A stretch of 64,000 nucleotides of DNA, from NCBI RefSeq assembly GCF_000143415.4, contig NW_003314262.1, forward strand, positions 5,349,876 through 5,413,875, in the 5' to 3' direction. How positions within the stretch are numbered: position 1 is the first letter of the stretch; each line of letters opens with the position of its first letter. This document shows positions 54,010 through 64,000 of the stretch, one piece after another. The notes beneath the pieces were generated by a model. It worked only from the letters and a program-made list of their open reading frames with translations, did not search any database and was not told the origin of the DNA. This stretch comes from Selaginella moellendorffii (lineage: Eukaryota > Streptophyta > Lycopodiopsida > Selaginellales > Selaginellaceae). A program made the translations under genes and the position numbers.

Positions 54010-54667
54010 CGAATTGAGTGCTGGAGCTGCGAGAGATGAGGAAGGATGGAGTTTTACGTTGAGCTTGCTTGGAGCACAAGGTACCTGACTTTGTCAACAC
54101 GAAAGTGCACGATTTTCATTGTAAATTAAATTCCTGAACAGCAGTAATATGAGTTGGTTGATGGACGTGAGACGGAGCTTGTATAAAATTTGTGATCTTA
54201 GACCTATAGAATGGAGAACCAATCCATTTTGGTTCTGTCCATAGCAGCATTCCAGGATATCTGGAGCTACGACTGGCAGCTCCTTTGAGAAGCAGTTTCA
54301 AACAAGTTTCCATACCATGGGATTGTATGAATCATAATCGAAATTAAAAGATCTTCTAATCTTGATTTAAGACAGTGCGCACTGAGCTCTTGACAAGATG
54401 ATGGTTGTTCTTAGCAGGTCGATAGTTGTTCTCCCTGGTACCAAAGCTCTTATAAAAATCCATATTGGCTCTGTCCATACTAGTATTCCACTACATCTGC
54501 CTTTGCTTGATTCATAATAAGCAGGGAGAGAAAAACAAATCACTGCAATCTGTTCAGAAGCAAAGTTTGCATAAGCTAAATAACTTCCCTGAGGACTGGA
54601 GCTTCCTTGTGGAGAATGTGGTGCTTATCAAGGTGTAATCTTGACTTAAGACAAAGTTTCTGTTAAT

Positions 54668-54741
54668 GGTTTCATGGTGTAGTTGGTCATCACGTCAGTC
54701 TAACACACTGAAGGTCTCCAGTTCAAACCTGGATGAAGCCA
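54668..54741 (+). tRNA. tRNA-Val (AAC)
   Basis: 74 bases. Acceptor GGTTTCA pairs with TGAAGCC (one G-T), discriminator A. D arm begins TGGTGTAGTTGGT. Anticodon stem TCAGT/ACTGA with loop CTAACAC, so the anticodon is AAC (Val). T arm CTCCAGTTCAAACCTGG. Very close to the usual plant cytosolic tRNA-Val. No intron. Confidence 0.95.
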
Positions 54742-55167
54742 AATATATTTTTGTCACAAGTAACCTTTAGTCAACTCTTGATATTCTTCATAATTAAATG
54801 GACAAATAACAAAAGATAAAGATAATTCCAGCTAAACGAAAGACCATATGGATGTTAGGATGATGGTTGTTCTTTGCAGTTGATAGTTGTTCTTCCTGGG
54901 GCAACAAGCACATCTTGAAACCGATTTCAGTACCAAAGCTCTTATAGAATGGAGAACCTGGTTCTGTCCATACCAGTATTCCAGGACATCTGGGGCTCGA
55001 TCCATGATAAGCAAGGAGAATAAAACAAATCACTCCGATCTGTTCAAAAGAAAAGTTTGCATACCTTGATAAGCACCAACATTCTCCATGAGAAGCCTCC
55101 AGTGCTTGGATAACTTATTTATCGAAGAATATATTGTGGTCCTGGCTTAAGATGAAGTTTTGTTAAT

Positions 55168-55241
55168 GGTTTCATGGTGTAGTTGGTCATCACGTCAGTC
55201 TAACACACTGAAGGTCTCCAGTTCAAACCTGGATGAAGCCA
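55168..55241 (+). tRNA. tRNA-Val (AAC), second copy
   Basis: Identical in sequence to the copy at 54668-54741, in the next repeat unit. The 5' flank TTTTGTTAAT is also shared, so any upstream Pol III element is duplicated too. Confidence 0.95.
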
Positions 55242-55251
55242 GTCACAATTA

Positions 55252-55804
55252 TATGTTGCAAGCCACAAATCATATCTGTTTTGTACAGGTTAACTCTTCA
55301 GAATACTCAAATCATATATAAATGGACATTCCAAAGACTCGCCAGACAATCTTCCAGCTAAACGAACTCCCAGGTTTCTCAGCAATGCCGTCACAGAATC
55401 AAGGGTATCCTCTAGCCAGAGCTACAAACCCACCGCTAGAATCTTTTCTGCCACCTGTGCTCCATCTACATCAAACAAAACGTCGCTACGTACATTTTTT
55501 CCACGAAAAAAATGAGAAACAAGTTTACCCCATACTGCTGCACCAGCGAGAAGATCCGATCCACATCAGAATCGCAAACAGCATGTTTGACGTTATCGAT
55601 TTATATAAGAAAGCAAACAGCAGACCTTCGGGGATGTCCGACTCGATTCAATCGTCACCTCGTCAAGAAGTACTTGACTGGCTCCGGGTGGCTCGGTTCT
55701 ACAGTAATGTCTCTCTCTTTCTGTTGTTTGCTCGGCCCCGCAAATATTTCTGTCATCAATTCCTTGGTCAGCTTGGCGGGGGAATCTAGGAATTTCAACG
55801 TACC
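55252..55804. other. Unassigned region with an open frame
   Basis: A plus-strand ORF (55322-55789, 155 residues, MDIPKTRQTIFQLNELPG at the start) and an overlapping one in another frame. Neither matches a family I know and the codon pattern is weak. It precedes the nitrobindin pseudogene and may belong to whatever moved with it. Confidence 0.25.
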
Positions 55805-56300
55805 ATGGCCCTGTTCCGCAGCAAGTTATGGCCTACACGCAAAAGACATGCCCAGCAGGCACCGTCCGGGGGGCCTAAGCACGCCGAGGGTGGCTACTGG
55901 AGGCCCAGCCCGATGGTTCAATCGAGGTTGTCATCGCACAAAGCACCGGACTCGCGGAAGCTCAGGTACTGTACAAAGAAAAGCTTCTCGGTTTAAGTCT
56001 CCGGACGTTCCTCGTCCATGAGTCACCTGACCAGATAGGTACCGAGAACAAGACCGTAGCGCTTCACTCCTCGCTACTGGCACACGGCAGCAAGGTTCTG
56101 TAGCCAAACTCTCGAAGTTAAAACATCGTATCTTTTCACGCTGTTTACCTCTATTTCCTTCGTTCCTGGTGCCAGCGATTTCGAGGTAAATTCAGAGTCA
56201 ATGGCGACGATGGATTCAGCTACACGGTCGAGATGGCCACCACGGGTACCAAGCAACAGCCATCTCCGAGCTGTCTTAAAGAAAGCAATCCGATGATAAA
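55805..56300 (+). pseudogene. Nitrobindin pseudogene (lacks first exon)
   Basis: Close DNA match to exons 2-4 and introns of the nitrobindin gene 3 kb to the left: TTATGGCCTACACGCAAAAG, GGTGGCTACTGGAGGCCCAG, GGTTGTCATCGCACAAAGC, CTTCACTCCTCGCTA and GCTACACGGTCGAGATGGCC. Exon 1 (the GSWRG motif) is absent. There are small insertions and deletions (for example after AAAGACATG), a stop inside the third exon (GTTCTGTAG) and a damaged last exon. Introns are kept, so it arose by DNA duplication. Confidence 0.88.
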
Positions 56301-58600
56301 ACTCTTAAAACAAAATCTCTAAGATTGCTTACTCTCAACAAGCTTGCATTATAAAATAACGTGGTGGCGATGCAGCGTACATCGGATAAAAGCGTTCAAG
56401 CTGGAAGGAAGCACAGCCAATGCATCACAGAGTAGTTGGAAGGATCTGCAAAATCGTCCCAGGAATTTTTATAGCCGTAGCCTCATCATTGGCAATGACG
56501 CAGCAGCGGCATTCCAGCGACAATGCAAAGAAAGGACTAAAAAGGAGATGGCTGCTTGGCTCCTCCTTCCTACTGTTAGTAGTGCAGTTGCTTCTACTGT
56601 TTCGTAAGGTACTTACTTGACTTTAGTGTTAGCTTGAATGGATGCAGTTGCGCTTTTACTACTCCACAGTGTTGACCACTCTGCTGACGAGAAATCATTC
56701 ATGCAGGTTGTTGTTGCTGAAATCTCCTACAGTAATCGAAGAGTCGGTGTTAGATTCCAAATTAGATTTCAGAGGAAAAAAATTGAAAAACTCTGCACGC
56801 TTCTTCCTTATCATATTATCTCCATGTGTCGAGTGAATAAACTAAGCGCCTCTCATCATGCTGGAACGAACATCGGTGACAGATCTGTCTTTCTGTCTCA
56901 CGAGATTTTTCTAATCCTGCAGCAACTTAGCTTAACTCGAACATGAAGAACTCATGACTACGTATGAAATTAGAAAATTAGAAAATATGAATGGGACCAC
57001 TCACCTTCGTTCGCCCTGTCAAATCGCTTCTGTTTTGCCTGGATAGAGAGCTGTAATAACAAATGTACCTGTATACGCCCAAGAAAAACAACCCTTCTCT
57101 ATGAGCAGCAGACACTATGGATACGCTCTGTGGGAATTGAAACAATTCCCAGCCTGTCGGGCAGGAATGGCTAAATCCCAACATGTGGTCAGCGAGACAA
57201 GACGGCATAGAACACATCCTGTTGGCTTTCCCAGCGTTACTTCCGTTAACAAGAGATGCTTAGTGGAAGAAAAAAGCAGCTACAGACCTGTTACTAGTGC
57301 TGCAAGCTGTAGCATATGTCTCCTCCAAGTTAAAAAACAGAAACTCTTTTCAGAGAGCACTTTTTCGCGTTCACATGCAGCTGGCTGGCTCTGATTCTCA
57401 TCACCACATTTCCATTTGTGTTAGCGGCACATACGTATCTGCTGCTTCGAAATCTCCTGTTTGAGAAAACTGCACAGAACCAAGCAGCGTCGCGTCCTCA
57501 GCGAAAAAGACAAACAAGAAAGACGATAAAGTGAGAGAAAAACAGACAGAGAAGCGAAGAGACGCATAGCCAGAAGCATACCATGCATTATTACCGCATG
57601 TGAGCGTTCCCAGGGCACCAGAAAAAAAAGGAGAGAGAGCAAACAAAACAAAAAAACCTCTTGAAATCCTGAATGACTGAGCTCGTTTCGAGACCGAGAA
57701 AGGAGCTTAATTGAACTTACGGACTAGTCGACCCCAGAAGACGAACGGAGTCAAGGCAGGACTTGTTGAGTTAGAGGAAACCAGCGTGTCAGGCTGATAC
57801 ATAGAAAGAAGAGAAAAGAAAAGTTAAAGCTTCAAGAGGAGGGATGCCTTGGCAAGCTTATGATATGCAATGAGGCAACGGTAGGTGAGGTACCTTCAGA
57901 GCTTATCATGACTTGCTGTATAATAGCTTGACAACAAGCCTCGCCCGCCGCTGCACAAGCTGTATATGCTGTATGGTGTACCACGACGGTTCAGTGCAGC
58001 ACTTCCTCTCTTGCGCAGCGTTCATTAAACCAGGAGGAGGTTGACACCACGAGAAAGAAACACCTGCATATACAAACAAGCGAGTAAATTCGTTACTACA
58101 AAGGCATAATTCTCACATTACCTCCCGGCCTTTCTCAATCACAGCAATGCATAACCGTATTTCTTCTTTAGTTGTCCACCCTCTTTCCCCTGTCTCTCTC
58201 ACACAAACAAATACGAAGACAAATATATCACATTCGATCCACGTACCTCCTATTACGAACCAGATGTTGATGTGCGCAATGCGTGCCTTCTGTAAATGAT
58301 CCTGTGAGGAAAAAGGAGCAAGATATCAACTGGCCAGTGTCTAGGCGCGGAAGCCAGCTTTATGAACCGAAGAGGATCACATATACTGTAAATCTCAGCG
58401 AAGGAACTTGCATTGATTCGCACTTCCTAACAGTTTGCTGCCTGTCAATCCGCCAGGCACCGACCTCAGAATCAAAGAGAGGCCTCTCACTCCGCACAGC
58501 ACCTAACTGTTACAACAGCAGCAAGATCACTCTTAAAGAATCAACCGAGAAACACCAACCAACCTCACGCCGGAGAGTGGACGGGCATCAAGCGAGAGTT
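56301..58600. other. Long stretch without a supported gene
   Basis: Mixed composition, several short ORFs on both strands, none with a family match. The best candidate is 56507-56608 (+), MTQQRHSSDNAKKGLKRR followed by a hydrophobic WLLGSSFLLLVVQLLLLF segment and a GT donor at 56609, which might be the first exon of a small membrane protein. The right end (about 57400-58600) is probably 3' UTR and flank of the F-box gene. A short palindrome GGGAATTGAAACAATTCCC lies at 57130-57148. Confidence 0.35.
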
Positions 58601-60375
58601 TCAATCGCCCTGATCAGGAGAAAAGTCCCACAGGTGAAGTCCCGTATCCCGCGAGCTCACGGCAAGGCACGAATCGCTAGCAACCATGTCGTTGTACATG
58701 TACCCCGTCTCCTCCCGCAATGAATACAGATGCTCGCCCGACGAACAATCCCACGCATTGACAGCCCCGGAGAAGCATAGGAACAGCTGTCGAGAATTCA
58801 ATGTGCCAAATAGCTGCTGCATCTGTTCCCGATCATCTGGCCGGAGCCTCGGATTCGCATGCACCCCCGCATGCCGCACCGTCAACACTTCCACCATCGT
58901 CGGCAATTCCCGTATCCGCGCAAGCCCCTCATACGACGCGCTCAGCAACTTGTTCCCTCTCACGTCCATGGCCTCCACGGCATTGTTTTCCGCCTCTTGA
59001 TCCCTCTCCACGATCAGTGGCATCCCATGAGTCCCCAAGTCGTGAACCCTGATCCTCCGCCGGTTGGCAGCGACGAGCAGCTCTTCATTCACTATCCTCA
59101 CGCGGCCAACTCGCCCGGCTCGCTCCACGAGCATATGCCAGCCCCGCATTGCATCATCGTCAGTCATGTTGCCACCCCTGTACACCACCTGCTTTGTGGC
59201 AGCGTCCCACAGCCGGAAGCAGTGCCCGACGCTCCCAGCGTAGAGAGCAATCCACCATCGCTGGCTCGCGGCGAAACTGATGAGTGCCCCGTCCTGGATC
59301 ACTCTCCCCACATGAACTCTCACCCGGTTCCCTCGGCTGGCACTTGCAGTAAACACGTTCCCGTCCACTGACCCAAAAACGATGTCGTCCCCTTGCAGTG
59401 AGATCCCCGCTATGGCTCGGGACAAGGGACCGAAACCCTCCTCCTGGTTGGCTCGTAACGTCCACACGCACGCTTTGGTCTTGAGGTCGAAGACGCGAAG
59501 TGCTCCATCAAAGTGGCCCCCGACCAAGTAGTCATTGGAGATGGCCAGCGAGCGTGGTGGCTCGTAGTGTCTCCCGCCGGTCTCCTCCTCGACGAGGATC
59601 GTGTGACGGGCACGGCCTCGGCGGAAATTCGATGCGGTCGTGTGGGCTCGCTGGAATTCCCGCCGCCAGGAGCGCTCCGGCTGGCGGGCTTGCGTTGGCC
59701 AGACGACGTTGAAAGCGTTCTCCCATAGCAGTTCCGACTGTGAGACAGATCTCCAGACCGAGCAAACCTGGCGGAAAGAAACTTGTATCAGCGAAGAGAT
59801 CTTTATAGAAGAAAATCGCGAGGAGAAGAAAAGCGAGCAAAGATCTTCCCGATCGAAATATCGACACCAAGAACAAGCAATCCGTGCAAGAAGATCGATG
59901 TTTCGAGCAGCGCAGGAAATCTTTCGGGCAGCCAAGCACACAAAGACGTCGATCGATGCATCACGGATGTGGATCCATGCAATGGAAAGCCACAAACCTG
60001 AAATATGCACGCTAGGGTCCGCGACGCCGCCATCGCTCCATGCGCTCTCGCGGCCGCTGCCGCGGCCTCCACGGCGACGGCCTCGACGACAGATTCCGGA
60101 AGGAACGCCGCCGCGCCGCCGGATTCCACCATCGCCGCTGCGCTCAGCCGTCGGGGCGCGCTAGAGGATTCACCGCGAGACCATCGCGATATGGATGAAT
60201 CTTGCGGCGCTGGAGAGGAGGAAGAAGGCTCCGCCGCGGATGAATGGCGGTAATCCCTAGCGCCTTGGCCTTCCTCGGGGAGCTCCTGGCCATTGTCGCC
60301 GCGCCGGCTAGTGGAAGACGTAGTAGTAGCAGCGGTGTTAGGCAACGAAGAAGCAGGCCTATCAGGCTGCCGCAT
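58601..60375 (-). CDS. STERILE APETALA-like F-box/WD protein
   Basis: Two exons, complement(58601-59767, 59998-60375), join in frame to 514 residues. After a Ser-rich disordered start comes an F-box-like helix set (ESVVEAVAVEAAAAAARAHG, IFQVCSVWRSVSQSELLWEN, then NVVWPTQ and WRREFQRAHTTASNFRRGR). The rest is a WD40-type propeller with SAP landmarks: LAISNDYLVGGHFDGALRVF, AIAGISLQGDDIVFGSVDG, DGALISFAASQRWWIALYAG, MRGWHMLVERAGRVGRVR. Arabidopsis SAP is an SCF subunit that removes PPD/KIX repressors and controls organ size and flower development. A lycophyte role must be other than floral. The C-terminal blade ends LHLWDFSPDQGD. Confidence 0.87.
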
Positions 60376-61861
60376 TTTTACTGAAGGTGTGTCTCTATGG
60401 TAAGTGTGGCGGCCGTACGTCTGCCCTATTTGTGGGCCGGTTAAAAAGGCCATGGCCAACGGCACGTGTGAGACAGCTTGCCAATTCCCCCGCCGTACGT
60501 ACCGACCCGTCGCGAATTTCGGCCCGTCGCTGTCACGTACGGCCGCCGGCGGCCTAACGAACTCGCCAAGCGCCCTAAAAGGCGAGAGTATATTCCATGC
60601 CTTGGTATCTTTCACATGCCGCCTTCGAATATTCCCATCTCGGGTGTCCGATGTGGAGTCCGAGGTGGAGCCCGAGCTCTCGGGAAACGCGAATTTTTGT
60701 TTCGAGTCACGGTCTGTGAGTGTCAGGTTGACCCCATTCAAAGAAAAAAGAAAAGCTCCCTCGACTGGACGCATGGGAACGCTGCCAAGCTCCTGCCACG
60801 GTACACTAACTCTCATGGCTCTTCCTTTCATCTCGGCTTCCAAAATCCTTGGGCTTAGCGATCACTTTTTTCTAATGCTGCTGCTGCTGTCGTCGCTGGT
60901 CGAGCGACGGGAATTTGCGCTGTTACATGAGTTGCGACGAGTGAGAGAGTTTCAATGCAAAACCCGTGATGAAGTTAAGTGGTTTATCAAATCGAAGTGT
61001 TAGAATCCAGAACCTGGGGTATGTAGTGTAGCTGCCAGAGAGAGCCAAAGGTCTATCATGGAGGCGAGAGGAGCTTGGGTGGCACTGCACACATAATTCT
61101 CGCCCGCATTCTGCGAGAAAACGTCAAGAGCAGCAAAAGGTGAGGCCAAGTGAAGCGAACATTCCTTCCTAGCACCCACCAAAAAAATAGACTTTTGGTA
61201 CTCGCATCGCCCGACGTACTGTCGACCGTGCACTGCGAAGGTTGCTCCTCGAACAGGTTGTTTCCCTGTTCGTGGACAAAGAAAGAAGACGGCTTTTATG
61301 GGTGTTAGCAGCAGTAGAGTAGTACTTGGAAACCTGTTCTTTCTGACTCCTGGAAGAGCTTTGCTTTGCTTGTTTCCTTCCTTTCTGTAGCATAGATCTT
61401 AAAACAAAGCTATCGCCTTAACAAAGTTGGGAGCTCACCTTTTACCGTTCCGTCCTTTCCATGTATGCACCCTGTTTCTACGTAGCAGTAGCTTTATCTC
61501 CTCGAGAAACGATGTCCTGGTTAAGCTGTTGTTATCAGAAGATGCAAGAGCTAACAAAGCTTGCATAGCATACCTCGATAGATATTAGAACGGAATTAAC
61601 ATCGGATTCTTCTAGTTGGGACCTGTGTATGAAAGCAGTCCAAGTTAACCGAACATTCCCTTCTCGCAGCTCCTCTCACGCACATTACTGACTGATCTGA
61701 TATTTCTTGGCTTTGAAGTTGTAAATCCTCTGGTAGTAGTCTATTCAGGCGCATTCACTGGTGGTTCCTGGCACTGCTATAATTGTTGCGAGGATTTCGT
61801 AACCATGAGAACGGGTCTCGGGTGCTCTCGCTATACAATTGCCTCTACTATTGTTAAGTTC
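60376..61861. other. Spacer between F-box and Mfd-like genes
   Basis: About 1.5 kb holding the F-box gene's promoter and 5' UTR on the left and the 3' flank of the helicase gene on the right. A 199-residue plus-strand ORF at 60404-61003 has no family match and mirrors GC-rich 5' UTR sequence. No RNA gene or repeat seen. Confidence 0.45.
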
Positions 61862-64000
61862 TCATCTGTATGTAAGGAAGGACGCTAACCCACGCCGGAG
61901 TTCAGCTAGACATTGAAACAACCTTTCCAGCTGAAACTCCGAGGGAAGCTCTACTAGACTGTGTAGCTGCAAGAAAAAAATGTCTTAATGAGAAACTGTA
62001 ACGCGGCGATTTCAGAACAAACCTCCAATCTCCCATTGGAAAAGCTAAGCGAGGACTTTAAAGGTGGGGAGGCCATGGAACAATGTAGGACTTGAAATGC
62101 GTCGGCGTTCATGTTCGTGAGCATTGTTATTTGTTTCCCTCTCGTTTGAATGTGATGAATTCCCAAATCTGCAGCCATTCTCTTCGCATAAATGGTCTTT
62201 AGAAGAGCCTGGTCACAAAACACATTATTTGTAAGCTTTACAACATAATTACGTACCTCTAGAGGTGGTGGTTCCTTTCCTCTTTCACTGCGCAGATTCT
62301 CCGTAAAACGAACAAGATCTTTGATACCTTTTTTCGCCGCTTCCTCAGCTGAATCAGTGACTGCTTCCCACTGCATGCTACTCAAGCTACAGACTTGACA
62401 GTTCGACTCCATTGCAAGCTGCATGCCATTGGTCAGGTCACATAGAAATCCACATGTGTCGTTTTACCTGCACATCTTCGTACTCTAGTTGAGGAAGACT
62501 ATGGTATTGCGCCTAAACCGCAAAGATAGTCAGGAAAAGCTGTGAGAATTAACAGAATTTACCTTCGATATTGCTTCAAAAAGCATTTCTGCGTACAAGT
62601 CGACTCCAACTTTGCTGAATTCCCCGCTCTGTTTCTCGCCAAAAATGCTTCCAATACCTCTAATGGCCATGTCTCTTTCAGCAAGCTGGAAACCTTGGCC
62701 TAGTGCACAACAGTCCTCGAGTGCACTCAATCTTTCCTGGAACGAAAAGTTTCTATATAGAAAGAAGAATTAAGAGACTTTCGTACCAGTGCATCGGAAC
62801 TAAGAAAATCCTTGGGTGGATGCAGCATATAGGCATGCGCTACCTTGTCTGCTCTCCCAACCCGTCCGCGAAGCTGATATATCTGTGCAAGTCCGAACAT
62901 CTGTACATTCTCCACGATAATTGTATTTACAGTTGGAATGTCCAGCCCACTTTCAATAATGTTGGTGCATAAGAGTATGCTCGTCCCCTTTTCAGTAAAC
63001 TTGGTCATTGTTGCCTCCAGCTCAGTTGCACATTTCTGAAGTCGAAATCATATACTTACGTTGAGATGCTCAAAACTTAATCACGGTACCTTGCCATGCG
63101 CAATGGATACTTGTACTCCAGGAACCAGCAATTTGAGTTTCTTTTCGGTGGACTCCATATCTGTAGAAAGGGTCTTAGTGTCATCATCAGTGACCAGCTA
63201 ATAGAGAATCATCACTACTACCTTGAATCCTGGGTACAACATAGAAGACTTGGCCTTGTCGATCCAGTTCAGCCTTGATGGCATCTTTCACCATGTCCTG
63301 AGAGTAGACGCATACATGTGTCTTTATGGGCCGCCTTTCCGGTGGTGGTGTTGTCATCAAGCTGAATAGGGATAACTTCAAGCACATAAGTATAACACTC
63401 TTACGTGCAAAAGGAAAACTACCTTGCATCTCGAAAGCCACTTAATGCCATGTGTAGTGTCCTAGGAATCGGCGTCGCGGACAGAGTCAATATGTCTACT
63501 GTCGTCTTCAGCGTTGAAATCTTCTCTTTTTGAGCAACACCAAATCTCTGGAAAGAAAAAACGAAAAGGTATGCGTAAAAATGCAAAGGCAGGAATGAAT
63601 GTACCTGTTCCTCATCGACAACCAAAAGTCCAACTTTTTCGTACTGTATATTGTTGCCAAGAAGAGAGTGAGTTCCAACGGCAATGTTTACAACCCCATC
63701 GTTGATTCCCGCAATAACCGCTCTCCTATCTACGTTGTTCTGCCATTAAAAAAATTCAAATAAGCATGGAACCTTATAACATAGTTGTGCCATACCTGAA
63801 ACCGGCTGAGAAGAGCCACTTTAATGTCTGGAAAATTTGCAAAACGCTCCTTGATGCTCTCATGGTGCTGCTTAGCAAGTACGGTCGTCGGAGCCAAAAC
63901 CATGACTTGCTTCTTTGCGGAGACTGCGTAGAATATTGCACGCATAGCAACTTCAGTCTTTCCAAAACCAACATCCCCACAAATAAGCCTGTCCATTGGC
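61862..64000 (-). CDS. Mfd/TRCF-like DEAD-box helicase, 3' part
   Basis: The gene enters from the right edge, so the start is missing. About eleven exons with short introns are visible. Motifs in order: Walker [39 protein letters not shown], the Walker B box [26 protein letters not shown], then the second RecA lobe with [24 protein letters not shown] and [19 protein letters not shown]-terminal TRCF-type domain follows, ending [15 protein letters not shown] and the stop at 61862-61864. Plants have one such Mfd/RecG-like protein predicted in plastids. Bacterial Mfd pushes stalled RNA polymerase off DNA and recruits repair; whether the plastid protein does so is unproven. Confidence 0.9.

Larger units (their letters stand above)
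54116..55250. repeat. Repeated units around tRNA-Val genes
   Basis: A segment including CTTATAGAATGGAGAACC, TTCTGTCCATA and TTCCAGGA(C/T)ATCTGG occurs three times, near 54206-54275, 54448-54510 and 54940-54995. The second and third units are about 370-390 bases long (about 54390-54760 and 54860-55250) and each ends in an identical tRNA-Val gene, exactly 500 bases apart. The first unit lacks the tRNA. The units look like old tandem duplications. Confidence 0.8.

Noticed and set aside
53203..54039. 278-residue plus-strand ORF opposite the methyltransferase gene
   Set aside because: Antisense shadow of the EFM5-type gene.
57101..57394. 97-residue plus-strand ORF in the 56-58 kb spacer
   Set aside because: No family match, no splice context, weak codon pattern.
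60404..61003. 199-residue plus-strand ORF upstream of the F-box gene
   Set aside because: No family match, overlaps the likely 5' UTR and promoter of the opposite gene, no splice or codon support.

Overview
The window looks like nuclear DNA of a land plant, most likely a lycophyte of the Selaginella type (inference). The evidence is compact genes with many introns of about 45-70 bases, AAACCCTA-type telo-boxes just upstream of several start codons, plant-specific families (PORR, DRM, GH3, STERILE APETALA-like F-box, GDP-mannose epimerase, plastid Mfd-like helicase), plant tRNAs and Ty3/Gypsy-type retrotransposons. Almost all genes needed splice-site reading; where exons are listed, they join in frame by my own reading of GT-AG (or GC-AG) borders.

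Layout. 1-774 is a decayed, reverse-oriented copy of the Gypsy element found intact later. 0.9-9.2 kb holds a GDSL-lipase scrap, a DNL zinc-finger organelle chaperone factor, a Dabb-domain protein, two tRNA-Phe genes, a run of broken gene pieces (CacyBP/SIP-like, TPR protein, GH3 C-terminus) and an intact five-exon GDSL lipase. 9.4-24.3 kb is a dense gene island: RPAP3/SPAG1-like co-chaperone (-), SMPD4-like sphingomyelinase, a vasohibin-type tubulin carboxypeptidase, an NT5DC-type HAD nucleotidase, a small Arg-rich protein, KDO transferase (KDTA) and a PORR splicing factor (all +). 24.7-30.4 kb is decayed DNA with kinase and GT47 remnants and an 874-base assembly gap. 30.48-43.39 kb is a young Gypsy element (174-base LTRs, gag plus pol) carrying in its leader a second, reverse-oriented 7.9-kb non-autonomous element with 1.9-kb LTRs. 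45.3-54.0 kb is a second gene island: GDP-mannose 3,5-epimerase, Elongator subunit ELP2, de novo DNA methyltransferase DRM (all -), nitrobindin (+) and an EFM5/N6AMT2-type methyltransferase (-). 54.1-58.6 kb holds two tRNA-Val genes in repeated units and a nitrobindin pseudogene. 58.6-64 kb holds a STERILE APETALA-like F-box/WD protein and the 3' part of an Mfd-like helicase gene that runs off the right edge.

No operon-like pathway is present. The genes are mostly housekeeping: organelle function (DNL factor, PORR, KDTA, Mfd), tubulin modification (vasohibin), tRNA and epigenetic control (ELP2, DRM) and ascorbate/cell-wall precursor supply (epimerase). The most unusual material is the vasohibin homologue, the nested retroelements with a hexamer/dodecamer minisatellite inside each long LTR, and the chain of fused gene fragments at 5.5-7.4 kb.
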